DNA of 64,000 nt from positions 1-64,000 of the forward strand of contig NZ_QXIO01000012.1 in NCBI RefSeq assembly GCF_003545765.1, given 5' to 3'. A model generated the notes under the pieces. It worked only from the letters and a program-made list of their open reading frames with translations. It was not told where the DNA came from and made no database searches. Both the position numbers and the translations under genes were made by a program. This DNA is from Colwellia sp. RSH04 (lineage in GTDB: Bacteria; Pseudomonadota; Gammaproteobacteria; Enterobacterales; Alteromonadaceae). Positions 9,762 through 18,506 of this stretch are shown piece by piece. Position 1 is the first letter of the stretch. The number at the start of each line of letters is the position of its first letter.

Positions 9762-9794
9762 TTGACATCATCTTATCTAGGTATATTGTATACC
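9762..9794 (+). promoter_or_regulatory. Putative promoter with overlapping palindromic operator for the TonB receptor
   Basis: TTGACA (9762-9767) and TATTGT (9784-9789), 16-bp spacing, resemble a sigma70 promoter about 80 bp before the receptor start. A perfect palindrome, GGTATA-TTG-TATACC (9780-9794), covers the -10 element, which is where a repressor would bind. The regulator is not identifiable here. The rest of the intergenic stretch (about 9505-9760) is AT-rich and shows nothing else I can name. Confidence 0.5.
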
Positions 9795-9873
9795 GTATGT
9801 TTTGGCATATTCCAGATGAATGAATCTTTAGAATTGCTTTGTCATAAAACTAAGAAAATATAAGAGGAATTAC

Positions 9874-12705
9874 ATGTTTAAATTAAAACCAATCAGTATT
9901 GCTTTAATGGCTGCTAGCGTGTCAACTTATGCCTTGGCGGAAGAGTTGCCTTCTCAATCAAGTGTTGAAGAAGTAGAAAAAATTATTGTAACAGGGTCTC
10001 GTATTGCAAGACCAGGCGTTGAAACAGCCTCACCTGTTGTGTCTATTGAAGCAGCAGATCTAGCTATAACGGGTAGCATGAATGTAGCAGAGGCTCTAGC
10101 TACCTTACCACAGTTTGCTATGGGTATTGAATCGAGTAACAACTCATACAACCCAGGTAATGCTGGGATGTCTACGGTGAATTTACGTGGTTTAGGCTCG
10201 CATCGTACCTTAGTGTTAATTAATGGGCACCGTCCAACACAAATGGTTGATGCTGACGGTCGCTTAGTAACAGATATGCAGAATATCCCTGCATCATTAA
10301 TTCAGCGAATAGAAATTCTTACGGGAGGCGCATCAGCGGTATATGGCTCTGATGCGGTTGCAGGTGTTGTTAATGTTATTTTAAAGAAAGACTTTGAAGG
10401 TTTTGAAGCAAACTTACAAGCGTTCTCTACAGAAGAACAAGATGGCGAAACACAAGCTTTATCCTTAAGTTATGGTACTAATTTTAATGATGATAAAGGC
10501 AATATTGTTTTTAGTGTTGATTATTATAACCAAGAAGAGATGACCTATGCTTCTCGTCCAGGTTCAAACGGCCAAACAGAATATATCAGAAACCCATTAG
10601 ACCCAGATGCTGAAGATAACGGTATTCCAAACCAAGTCATATTAAACAATGTCGGGTGGGCTGATTATAATATCCCTAGTAATAGACCAACCTTTATGTC
10701 GGGTAACAGCTATGATTATTTTCAGTTTAATCGTAATGATGATGGCACGTTAGGTGAAGGTTATCGCGCCATCTTAGATTCGGAAATTCATGAGTACTAC
10801 ATGCAATCTGATGATTTAAACCCTAATATGTATTCTAGTGTTGGCCCGACTCAAGCAGTACAGCCGTATGATCGCATTAACTTAAATTTACGCGGTGGCT
10901 ATGAAATTACAGATACTATATATTTAACGGCAGATGTTAGTTACGCAAAAGTTGATGCTGAAATTACTATGGATCCTGAGTTTCTTTTTTCATGGGACGC
11001 TTGGGTAAATGTTTATGATGCACCTTTTGATATTCCACAAGTGGTTGTTGATGCCGCAGAGTCTGATGGTACTAACTGGATAGCTATCCCTTATACCTAT
11101 AATGACATGGGTAATAGGATAACTGATGTTGAACGTGAATATGTCTCTGCATCTTTTGCTTTTGAAGGAGATTTATCAAACGGATGGGCTTGGGATGTAT
11201 TTTTAGCCGGTGGTAAAACTACAGTAGATGAAACTTCTAAAAACCGTTTAAATACAGAGCGTTCTTTCGGATTTTCTGTTTTTGGTGAATGTGAAGAAAC
11301 GAATAGCTGTGGCGTTATTAACCCTTTTGAGCCATTATCGAATGAAGTGATTGATTATATTAAACTTGACCCTTTCACAGACACTTCTGAAACCTCTCAA
11401 TATACTTTATCTGGTAACCTTAGTGGAGATATTGTTGAGCTACCTGCGGGTGATTTAATGTTTTCAACGGGGGTAGAGCTTAGACATGAGGAGTTAGTTG
11501 CTACGCCTTCACAGGTTTCTTTAAATGGCACAAATCGAGGAAAAACTAAAGGTGCTACCGATGTAGATCGTGATATACAGGAAGTGTATGTTGAACTTGT
11601 CGCGCCTTTAGTTAAAGATGTCACAATGGTGAAATCGTTAGATGTTGAAGCGGCTTACCGATATGCTAATTACACCTATGCAGGCAGTAATGATAGTTGG
11701 AAAGTGGGTGCAAACTGGGCGATGGATGATAACTTAAGAGTACGTACCATCTATTCAAAAGCAGTTCGTGCGCCACAACTAACAGAGCTATTTAGACCAG
11801 AATCTATTGTTTTTAATCGTTATATGGATCCTTGTGATGTTGATGAAGTTCCTTTGGCCAATGAACCAGACGTTCGTGCAGCCAACTGTGCAGCTTTAGG
11901 TTTGCCTGCAGATTTTGAGTCTGAAATGCGCATTACAACAGGTTCAGATGTACGAGTACAAGGCAATGAAGACTTAAACGTTGAAACAGCCTATACATTA
12001 ACCGCTGGCTTAGTCTTTACACCGCAATTTATCGATGATTTTAGTTTATCAATTGATTATTTTGATATTGATTTAGAAGACGGTATTACCCAGTTTGGTG
12101 CTTCAACAACCGCAGAAATGTGTGTTGATGCGAGTACAATTAATAATGTTTTCTGTCCACAAGTAACACGTAAAACTGATGGTAATATCGACATAGTTAA
12201 CGACACCTATGTTAATGCCAATAAAATGCGACGTCGCGGTTTTGACATACAAAGTTACTATGGTTTAAGTATGGATCAGTTTGGTGATTTAGGCTTTAGT
12301 TTATACGCGACTCATTTATTAGAAAGCTCGTTTACTGAATCCGATTTAGCTGGTGCAGATAGAGATGAGTGGGTTGGCGTTAATGGTACACCAGATTGGA
12401 AAGCCTCATTTTCTATTGATTATACTCTTGGTGATTTGACGATTGGTTGGCAGGCTAATCATTCTTCTGATGTGATTTATGCTTTAGAAGCAACCGCTGA
12501 AGATTATTCGCACTATAGAATACCTAGCTCTACGTTACATAATATGCGAGTTGGTTATAACTTAACAGAACAAGCTAATATTTACTTTGGTATTAATAAT
12601 GTTGCTGATAAAGATTGGTTAGGTATGCCTGGCGCAAGTCGTGGTGGCTCAACGTATCCTATTTCAGGTCGTGGCTACTACGCTGGTGTTAACTTAAGCT
12701 TCTAA
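9874..12705 (+). CDS. TonB-dependent outer-membrane receptor
   Basis: Outer-membrane receptor of 943 aa for energised uptake via TonB-ExbBD. It has a signal peptide (about residues 1-22, ALA cleavage), a VEKIIVTGSRI segment typical of the start of the plug, a plug domain (about 45-165) with LRGLGSHRTLVLINGHR and GGASAVYGSDAVAGVVNVILKK split over about 110-160, a long 22-stranded barrel, and a terminal YYAGVNLSF with C-terminal Phe, the usual barrel-assembly signal. The substrate is unknown; the closest style is the marine receptors for carbohydrates, peptides or other organics, not a classic siderophore receptor. AGAGGA precedes the ATG. Its own terminator follows, so it is monocistronic. Confidence 0.93.
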   Translation: MFKLKPISIALMAASVSTYALAEELPSQSSVEEVEKIIVTGSRIARPGVETASPVVSIEAADLAITGSMNVAEALATLPQFAMGIESSNNSYNPGNAGMSTVNLRGLGSHRTLVLINGHRPTQMVDADGRLVTDMQNIPASLIQRIEILTGGASAVYGSDAVAGVVNVILKKDFEGFEANLQAFSTEEQDGETQALSLSYGTNFNDDKGNIVFSVDYYNQEEMTYASRPGSNGQTEYIRNPLDPDAEDNGIPNQVILNNVGWADYNIPSNRPTFMSGNSYDYFQFNRNDDGTLGEGYRAILDSEIHEYYMQSDDLNPNMYSSVGPTQAVQPYDRINLNLRGGYEITDTIYLTADVSYAKVDAEITMDPEFLFSWDAWVNVYDAPFDIPQVVVDAAESDGTNWIAIPYTYNDMGNRITDVEREYVSASFAFEGDLSNGWAWDVFLAGGKTTVDETSKNRLNTERSFGFSVFGECEETNSCGVINPFEPLSNEVIDYIKLDPFTDTSETSQYTLSGNLSGDIVELPAGDLMFSTGVELRHEELVATPSQVSLNGTNRGKTKGATDVDRDIQEVYVELVAPLVKDVTMVKSLDVEAAYRYANYTYAGSNDSWKVGANWAMDDNLRVRTIYSKAVRAPQLTELFRPESIVFNRYMDPCDVDEVPLANEPDVRAANCAALGLPADFESEMRITTGSDVRVQGNEDLNVETAYTLTAGLVFTPQFIDDFSLSIDYFDIDLEDGITQFGASTTAEMCVDASTINNVFCPQVTRKTDGNIDIVNDTYVNANKMRRRGFDIQSYYGLSMDQFGDLGFSLYATHLLESSFTESDLAGADRDEWVGVNGTPDWKASFSIDYTLGDLTIGWQANHSSDVIYALEATAEDYSHYRIPSSTLHNMRVGYNLTEQANIYFGINNVADKDWLGMPGASRGGSTYPISGRGYYAGVNLSF

Positions 12706-12742
12706 GCTTAAAAATATTCACTTAAGCAAAGAGTTACAATAT

Positions 12743-12775
12743 AAAGCACAAGCAATATTGCTTGTGCTTTTTTTA
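12743..12775 (+). terminator. Terminator after the TonB-dependent receptor
   Basis: Perfect palindrome AAAGCACAAGCAAT / ATTGCTTGTGCTTT (12743-12770) running into a T-tract. Strong intrinsic terminator. Confidence 0.9.
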
Positions 12776-12842
12776 TTCTATTTTTGCGTGCGTTAACATT
12801 AACATGGGTTTTATTTAATTATGATATTATTAAAAGATATGA

Positions 12843-13334
12843 ATGAACGAAGAGTTTACAAACGACATGAAGTTTACGATTAGTTTTCGTAATGTTAAAC
12901 ATGATGATTTGGATTTTTTAGTTAAATTACGGAAAAAGTCCATGAATCAGCACTTGCTTGCAGCAGGTATTAAAATGTCTAACGAGCAACATATTGAGCG
13001 TGTTAAAGAAGCTTTTTATGAAAGCCATATTATATTGTGTGACAGAAAACCTATTGGCGTTGTTAAGTTTGGTGTTATCACTCAAAAATTAACCGAAAAG
13101 AGTCTACATATAAGGCAGTTACAGATTTTGCCTGAATACCAAGGCAAAGGCATAGGGAGTAAAGTACTCAATGTTGTAAAGAAAAAAGCCTTACAGCTCT
13201 GCTTGCCCATTACGCTTAATGTGCTATTAAAAAACCCTGCAAGAGGGCTTTATTTACGTCATGGTTTTCAAGTTGAAGGGAAAAACAAGTATGAATATCA
13301 ACTTAGGTGTCCAATAGATGTGATAGCCGCTTAG
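12843..13334 (+). CDS. GNAT family N-acetyltransferase
   Basis: Cytoplasmic acyl-CoA-dependent acetyltransferase, 163 aa. The acetyl-CoA loop is seen as LPEYQGKGIGSKVL (Q/RxxGxG/A motif) around residues 98-112, preceded by the IRQLQIL beta strand, and followed by the LYLRHGFQVEG segment common in GNATs. Acceptor substrate unknown. The start is uncertain: ATG at 12843 and a second in-frame ATG at 12867 are both possible and neither has a good ribosome binding site. Confidence 0.85.
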   Translation: MNEEFTNDMKFTISFRNVKHDDLDFLVKLRKKSMNQHLLAAGIKMSNEQHIERVKEAFYESHIILCDRKPIGVVKFGVITQKLTEKSLHIRQLQILPEYQGKGIGSKVLNVVKKKALQLCLPITLNVLLKNPARGLYLRHGFQVEGKNKYEYQLRCPIDVIAA

Positions 13335-13404
13335 CTATAAATGAATTTTTTAATGAGCTAAGCGACTAATTATTGGTTTTTATTACGTTATTGATATTGT
13401 TTTT

Positions 13405-14799
13405 TTAGTATATTCGCCCTTTATTTTTAACTAGGTTTGGATCTATACGTGAAGGAGTAATTTTTCCTTCAACTAGTGGTGTTGTCGCAATAGCTAAGGT
13501 TTTAATCACTTGATGCATTGATGATAAATCTACACTGTTTATATCATCACTTGTTTGATGATAGTGTTCATCTTTATCCAACTGCGTACTACTAAAACTA
13601 TGAGCAGGTACACCTAAACGCGCTAATGTCGCGTTATCTGAACGATAAAACAGATTTTGTTTAGGGTAAGGATCATTATGAACTTTTAACGTGTTATTGT
13701 CAGTGCTCGCGAGAGCGTTGTTTAATTGTTCACCTAAGCTTGAGCGATCCATACCTGTCATCCAAACGGTTCCTGCACCAAACTTAGACGGTTTACCAAT
13801 CATTTCAATGTTAACCATAGCCGTAATTGTGTCAGGGTTGAGTTGCTTTGAAAAATACTTTGAACCAAAGCCACCAATCTCTTCAGCACTAAATGCAGCG
13901 AACATTACGGTTCTTTCGTTAGCGTGCGTTTTACTAAAGTGTTCAGCTAAATTAATGATGGCTGAAGTGCCAGAAGCATCATCGTCAGCACCGTTGAATA
14001 TCTCACTGTCACCTTGCATACCAAGATGATCATAATGGGCAGAATAAAGCACAATTTCATCAGCTTTAGATTTACCTGGTAATACACCGACAACATTTTT
14101 CAATACGGTTTTGTTAACAGTGTTAGAAGCTTGAACAGTAAATTTCTTAAGATTCTTGTTATTACTTAACACTAAAATGATACTGCCACCCGTTAACTCA
14201 CCGCTTTGTTTTTCACTCGTTTCTAGTTTAGTAATGCCTCGATTAAAATAAGCTTGGTAACGCTTGAACATTTTTTCGTGAGCGGTATTGACTAAAACAA
14301 TATGGTTACCGCCTTGGTGATTAATTTCTTGCAATGATGAACGCATATCATCATCTTCACCAATAGAATGAATGTTTATCGTTTTATCATTTTGCCAATT
14401 TATCTCATCGTTACTACTAGCAATAGCGAGTTTGTCGCTTGGAATTGAGTTTTCATTTAACGTGACGTTAAGTTTTTCAGGTGTGACTGTTTTAATACGG
14501 TATTCTTGTAAAAAGCTTTGAATGTCATTAGCCGAACCAGATTGACTTGTTAACCCAATAGCTTTAAAACGCTCTGCAATATAATTTGCTGCTGTATTAA
14601 TATCTTTAGAAAAATTTCCTCGCCCTTGTAATTCATTACTGGCAAGGTAAGTGACATCTTTTGATACTTGCTCAAAAGAAATATTGGCATTAACTTGAGT
14701 TTCAACGCTTGGTTGTGTGGTATTACAGGCGGTTAATGCAGATACAGCTATAACTGCTGTTACGCGTATTGCGTTATTGAGTTTCGATATTTTTAACAT
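13405..14799 (-). CDS. M28 family zinc aminopeptidase, lipoprotein
   Basis: Predicted lipid-anchored metallo-exopeptidase, 464 aa. The N-terminus has a hydrophobic signal and a lipobox (SALTAC), so it should be exported and lipidated. The co-catalytic zinc site of family M28 is visible: SAHYDH, GADDDASG, FSAEEIGGFGS with the catalytic Glu pair, VNIEMIG, and a C-terminal HSFSST / DEHYHQTSDD segment giving the last His. The middle contains an inserted region consistent with a PA-like domain. I prefer ATG 14799 to the GTG at 14808 three codons upstream; neither has a strong Shine-Dalgarno. It likely removes N-terminal amino acids from imported or envelope peptides. Confidence 0.9.
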   Translation of the reverse strand: MLKISKLNNAIRVTAVIAVSALTACNTTQPSVETQVNANISFEQVSKDVTYLASNELQGRGNFSKDINTAANYIAERFKAIGLTSQSGSANDIQSFLQEYRIKTVTPEKLNVTLNENSIPSDKLAIASSNDEINWQNDKTINIHSIGEDDDMRSSLQEINHQGGNHIVLVNTAHEKMFKRYQAYFNRGITKLETSEKQSGELTGGSIILVLSNNKNLKKFTVQASNTVNKTVLKNVVGVLPGKSKADEIVLYSAHYDHLGMQGDSEIFNGADDDASGTSAIINLAEHFSKTHANERTVMFAAFSAEEIGGFGSKYFSKQLNPDTITAMVNIEMIGKPSKFGAGTVWMTGMDRSSLGEQLNNALASTDNNTLKVHNDPYPKQNLFYRSDNATLARLGVPAHSFSSTQLDKDEHYHQTSDDINSVDLSSMHQVIKTLAIATTPLVEGKITPSRIDPNLVKNKGRIY

Positions 14800-14843
14800 A
14801 AATTTCACTATAGTCGCGTTAAGTTTAATGGTTGAGCGTTAAC

Positions 14844-15386
14844 TCATTGTGGTGGCTTTAAAACTTTAGTTTCGATGAGTAACGTTTCATCATTGCTAGT
14901 AAGCCACATTTGACCATCTTGAATACTACATTGAAAGTCCATAGAACGACTAATAAAATTCACTAATGCGTCACATGTCTCTTGTTCAAAATACTCTACA
15001 GTGAGTTTACCAAACTTGTTGAGTGCATTTTCAACTTGTGACCACCAAGTATTAACACTAGCGCCGTAGCTGTAGAGTTTAACCTGCTCGGCTTTATTAC
15101 ATGCCTTTTTGAGGCGTTTCTCATCAACTTGGCCTAGTTCAATCCATAAATTAATTTCGCCGCTGTAATTAACCAGCGAAATAGCTGCTTCATCTTCATC
15201 ACTTACGCCCTTACCAAACGATAAATCTGTATGAGCATTTAGTAGGAAGGCGATCAAGCGCACCATCATTCTTTGGTCTGTTTCCGATGGGTGTTTGGCG
15301 ATGGTTAATTGCAAACTATCGTAGTAATTTCTATCCATATCAGCTAATTCGATATTAGCTTTATAAATTGTTGATTTAAGTGCCAT
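14844..15386 (-). CDS. yaeQ: YaeQ family protein
   Basis: 180-aa cytoplasmic protein of the YaeQ family, which has a PD-(D/E)XK nuclease-like fold but no well established function. Family features are the start MALKSTIYKANI(E)LADMDRNYY, the PSETDQRMMVRLIAFLLNA helix, the WIELGQ strand and the GAS..WW segment. It lies 44 bp upstream of the M28 peptidase in the same direction and may be cotranscribed with it. Upstream (15387-15712) is AT-rich intergenic DNA in which I see no gene. Confidence 0.88.
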   Translation of the reverse strand: MALKSTIYKANIELADMDRNYYDSLQLTIAKHPSETDQRMMVRLIAFLLNAHTDLSFGKGVSDEDEAAISLVNYSGEINLWIELGQVDEKRLKKACNKAEQVKLYSYGASVNTWWSQVENALNKFGKLTVEYFEQETCDALVNFISRSMDFQCSIQDGQMWLTSNDETLLIETKVLKPPQ

Positions 15387-15712
15387 AAAAGGTGATTTAT
15401 TAATAAGTAGATAGCTTATGTTACCAGTAAACTTGTGTGATGAGTAAGTCTACTTGAGTTATTGATGAATCTACTGAGGTTTTTAGTCAATCTATAAGTC
15501 GGGGTAATCACACAACGTACAATATTAAATAAGCTAATATAGAGCTTACTAATATTTTATTTATTGATGCTATTTATTAACTCTATGCTTATTAGTATTG
15601 TGAATACCTAGGATAATGGTAATTAATTTAATAAATAGTACTTACAATGGTATGTTACCAAGTACTAATAGATAACCTAAATACTCAGTGTATTGCCCTA
15701 AATGAGGCCATT

Positions 15713-16834
15713 ATGACAATTCAATCTTTTATACCACCGCAACGAACACTAATGGGCCCAGGGCCTTCAGATGTTAGTCCTAGAGTGTTATCTGCACTAG
15801 GTAGACCGACCGTAGGTCACTTAGACCCAAGCTTTGTTGGCATGATGGATGAAGTGAAATCATTATTGCAATATGCCTTTAAGACTGAAAATACCTTTAC
15901 TATGGCTGTTTCAGCACCAGGATCTGCAGGCATGGAGGCGTGTTTTGTTAACTTACTCACACCAGAAGATACTGTGGTTGTTTGTCGAAACGGAGTGTTT
16001 GGCGCTCGCATGATAGAAAATGTACAGCGTATTGGCGCAAAAGTTATTATTGTTGATTGTCCATGGGGCAGAGCAGTCGACCCTCAAGCACTAGAAGATA
16101 CTTTAAAGCAAAACCCTCAGGCCGGTTTTGTTGCCTTTGTACACGCTGAAACCTCCACGGGGGCTTTATCTGATGCACAAACCTTATGTGCTATTGCAAG
16201 AAAATATGATTGTTTAACTATTGTTGATGCTGTGACGTCTTTAGCGGGTGTCGAATTAAGGGTTGATGATTGGGGCATAGATGCTATTTATTCGGGCAGC
16301 CAAAAGTGCTTGTCATGTGTACCTGGTTTGTCACCCGTAAGTTTTAGCGATAGAGCAGCAGACGTTATCAAAAACAGAACAATACCTGTGCAGAGTTGGT
16401 TTTTAGATCAATCGCTCGTCATGGAGTACTGGTCAGGGCAAGGTAATCGAAGTTATCATCATACAGCGCCCGTGAATTCTTTATATGCATTACATGAATC
16501 ATTAGTCATGTTAAAAAATGAAGGATTAGAGCAAAGTTGGGTACGTCATAAAGCTCAACATGAAAAACTAAGTCTAGGCCTAGGTGATTTAGGCTTAGAT
16601 TATATTGTACCTAAGCAAGAACGCTTGCCACAGTTAAACTCTGTGTATATTCCTAAAGGAATTGATGACGTTAAAGTCAGACAGTATTTATTAAAGGAAT
16701 ACAACTTGGAAATCGGTGCTGGTTTAGGTCAGTTTGCGGGTGAAGCATGGCGTATTGGTTTAATGGGCTACGCAGCTAGAACGGAGAATGTCGCTTTATG
16801 TTTAGCCGCACTTAAAGATGCTTTATCTCAATAA
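15713..16834 (+). CDS. Alanine/serine-glyoxylate aminotransferase family protein
   Basis: PLP-dependent class V aminotransferase, 373 aa. It shows the N-terminal GPGPSDVSPRVL and GHLDP blocks, the APGSAGMEA phosphate-binding loop, VDAVTSL with the ring-pairing Asp, and SGSQKCLSCVPG containing the Schiff-base lysine K198. Such enzymes transfer an amino group from alanine or serine to glyoxylate, usually in glyoxylate or serine metabolism. Substrate preference cannot be set from sequence. The ORF is open 66 bp further upstream, but ATG 15713 is preferred because GAGG sits 5 nt before it and the extension does not resemble the family. A terminator follows. Confidence 0.9.
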   Translation: MTIQSFIPPQRTLMGPGPSDVSPRVLSALGRPTVGHLDPSFVGMMDEVKSLLQYAFKTENTFTMAVSAPGSAGMEACFVNLLTPEDTVVVCRNGVFGARMIENVQRIGAKVIIVDCPWGRAVDPQALEDTLKQNPQAGFVAFVHAETSTGALSDAQTLCAIARKYDCLTIVDAVTSLAGVELRVDDWGIDAIYSGSQKCLSCVPGLSPVSFSDRAADVIKNRTIPVQSWFLDQSLVMEYWSGQGNRSYHHTAPVNSLYALHESLVMLKNEGLEQSWVRHKAQHEKLSLGLGDLGLDYIVPKQERLPQLNSVYIPKGIDDVKVRQYLLKEYNLEIGAGLGQFAGEAWRIGLMGYAARTENVALCLAALKDALSQ

Positions 16835-16886
16835 AGCCTAAAACGAGTAGCGCTAAACGTAACGTTAAATATAATAATAGATAATT

Positions 16887-16932
16887 AGAGTGAATGGCTT
16901 GCTAAGCTTGTCGTTATTCACTCTCAATTTTT
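16887..16932 (+). terminator. Terminator after the aminotransferase gene
   Basis: Nine-base stem AGAGTGAAT (16887-16895) with ATTCACTCT (16916-16924), about 20-nt loop, then CAATTTTTTT. Plausible intrinsic terminator on the plus strand. Confidence 0.75.
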
Positions 16933-17006
16933 TTGTTACTTATTAATACCATTTCGCTAAGCGATTAATTGCTTTACGGATTGGTAAAAGGCGTGTTCAA
17001 GTGAAC

Positions 17007-17426
17007 TTACCAAGTACCAATATTTTCCATACTTAACCATGGTTCTTGTGAAGGTAACGGCTCGCCTTTTTGCAATAATTCAATTGAAATGTTGTCAGGC
17101 GATTTTATAAAAGCCATTTTGCCGCAGCGTGGCGGACGGTTAATAACGACACCAGCCTCTTGAAGTTTCTGGCAAGTTTCATAAATATCATCAACTTGAA
17201 AAGCCAAATGGCCAAAATTCCTACCTGTAGTGTAATCTTCTGTTGAACCCCAATTATAGGTTAGTTCTATTTCAGCTTCACCTTCGGCTGTCGCAAGAAA
17301 TATTAAGGTAAATTTTCCAGCAGGTACTTCGTGACGACGCGTTTCAATAAGGCCGAGCTTGTTAATGTAAAAATCTAGTGAGGCGTCTAAGTCATGGACT
17401 CTAACCATAGAGTGTAAAAATTTCAT
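17007..17426 (-). CDS. gloA: Lactoylglutathione lyase (glyoxalase I)
   Basis: 139-aa glyoxalase I, converting the methylglyoxal-glutathione hemithioacetal to S-lactoylglutathione. The four metal ligands match the E. coli enzyme: H5 (MKFLHSM), E54 (IELTYNW), H73 (NFGHLAF) and E116 (SIELLQ). The length and absence of the insertions seen in long Zn-type enzymes fit the Ni/Co-dependent bacterial class. AAGG precedes the start codon. It is transcribed alone, toward the aminotransferase. Confidence 0.93.
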   Translation of the reverse strand: MKFLHSMVRVHDLDASLDFYINKLGLIETRRHEVPAGKFTLIFLATAEGEAEIELTYNWGSTEDYTTGRNFGHLAFQVDDIYETCQKLQEAGVVINRPPRCGKMAFIKSPDNISIELLQKGEPLPSQEPWLSMENIGTW

Positions 17427-17635
17427 TTCATTACCTTGTTAATAATACTGGGTGTCTACACGTTAAAATGTGTAGGTAAATAAAAGAGATTAGAAATTAT
17501 AAAGCTGACTCCACAGAAAGTAATCTATAATTTAGTTTTTCTAGGTATTTGTCATCAAAACAAAAATTATTCTATTTAAAAAAATATACTATTCGACTAT
17601 AGTCCGCGAAATTATTAATTATCTATTAAATTATT

Positions 17636-18442
17636 ATGGAACTTACTTCTAACTTTAAATTAGCCCTAACAATAGGGGCGATTATTTTAGCGATTATCTT
17701 AAAGGTATTCATCAGTACTTTTTTGAAAAAAAGATACAAAAAGAAAGGTTTAGATAAACGTTATTTAGTTAATAATATTAAAAATGCCATAAACCTAATG
17801 CTTATTGTACTGTTATTTTTCTTTTGGAGTACTGAATTACAAAGGTTTGCGCTATCAATTGCTGCTTTTGTGGTGGCTATTGTGATCGCGACAAAAGAAA
17901 TCATTCAATGTTTTATTGGTTTTATTTATTTATCTACCAGTGCACCTTTTAGGATTGGCGATTGGGTTCAGGTTAATGATAATTGTGGTGAAGTATCTGA
18001 AATCGACTGGGCAAAAGTAACCCTGTTAGAAGTTGATATACATACTTATTCTTATACGGGTAAAACTATTTATTTGCCAAACAGTTTACTTATGCTGCAA
18101 TCAATTCGAAATCTGAATTTTATGCGTCGATATGTAAACCATTCGTTTGCTATTGTTCGCGAGAGTACCAATGCGGTGCCCATTAATTTAATCAGCGAAT
18201 TAAAACAAAAGGCAATAACATACTGTAGTAGCTTTAAAGATGTTGCAGAGCGCTATAATGCGCTTATAGAAAACAGGCTTGATGTCGCAATAGCAGGGCC
18301 TGAACCAAGTATAAAAATATCTACCACGGATATTGGCCATGTCAAAATAACATTTAGTTTATTTTGCCCTACTGAAGATGCGATTGAAATTGAGCAAAAG
18401 CTAACAACCGATTTCTTTGTTTTGTGGAACAATTACAGTTAA
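17636..18442 (+). CDS. Small-conductance mechanosensitive channel family protein (MscS-like)
   Basis: 268-aa membrane protein with about three TM helices (around residues 7-29, 48-66 and 69-95). The third carries the small-residue-rich pore helix followed by the MscS beta domain start (FRIGDWVQV..CGEVSEIDW) and a cytoplasmic domain. The sequence between TM2 and TM3 is shorter and less Gly/Ala-rich than in E. coli MscS, so conductance may differ. It probably releases small solutes on hypo-osmotic shock. It lies just upstream of mgtE with a 64-bp gap and may be cotranscribed. Confidence 0.85.
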   Translation: MELTSNFKLALTIGAIILAIILKVFISTFLKKRYKKKGLDKRYLVNNIKNAINLMLIVLLFFFWSTELQRFALSIAAFVVAIVIATKEIIQCFIGFIYLSTSAPFRIGDWVQVNDNCGEVSEIDWAKVTLLEVDIHTYSYTGKTIYLPNSLLMLQSIRNLNFMRRYVNHSFAIVRESTNAVPINLISELKQKAITYCSSFKDVAERYNALIENRLDVAIAGPEPSIKISTTDIGHVKITFSLFCPTEDAIEIEQKLTTDFFVLWNNYS

Positions 18443-18506
18443 CTGAATAGGGTTACTAGCAAAAAAAGCCACGAATAAAACTTATACGACTTTAAAGGAT
18501 GGATGT

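Noticed and set aside
13691..14029. Plus-strand 112-codon ORF opposite the M28 peptidase
   Set aside because: It overlaps the well-supported zinc-binding region of the M28 gene and has no family-like sequence.
15647..15712. 22-residue N-terminal extension of the aminotransferase
   Set aside because: The extension does not look like the family, and ATG 15713 has GAGG at correct spacing.
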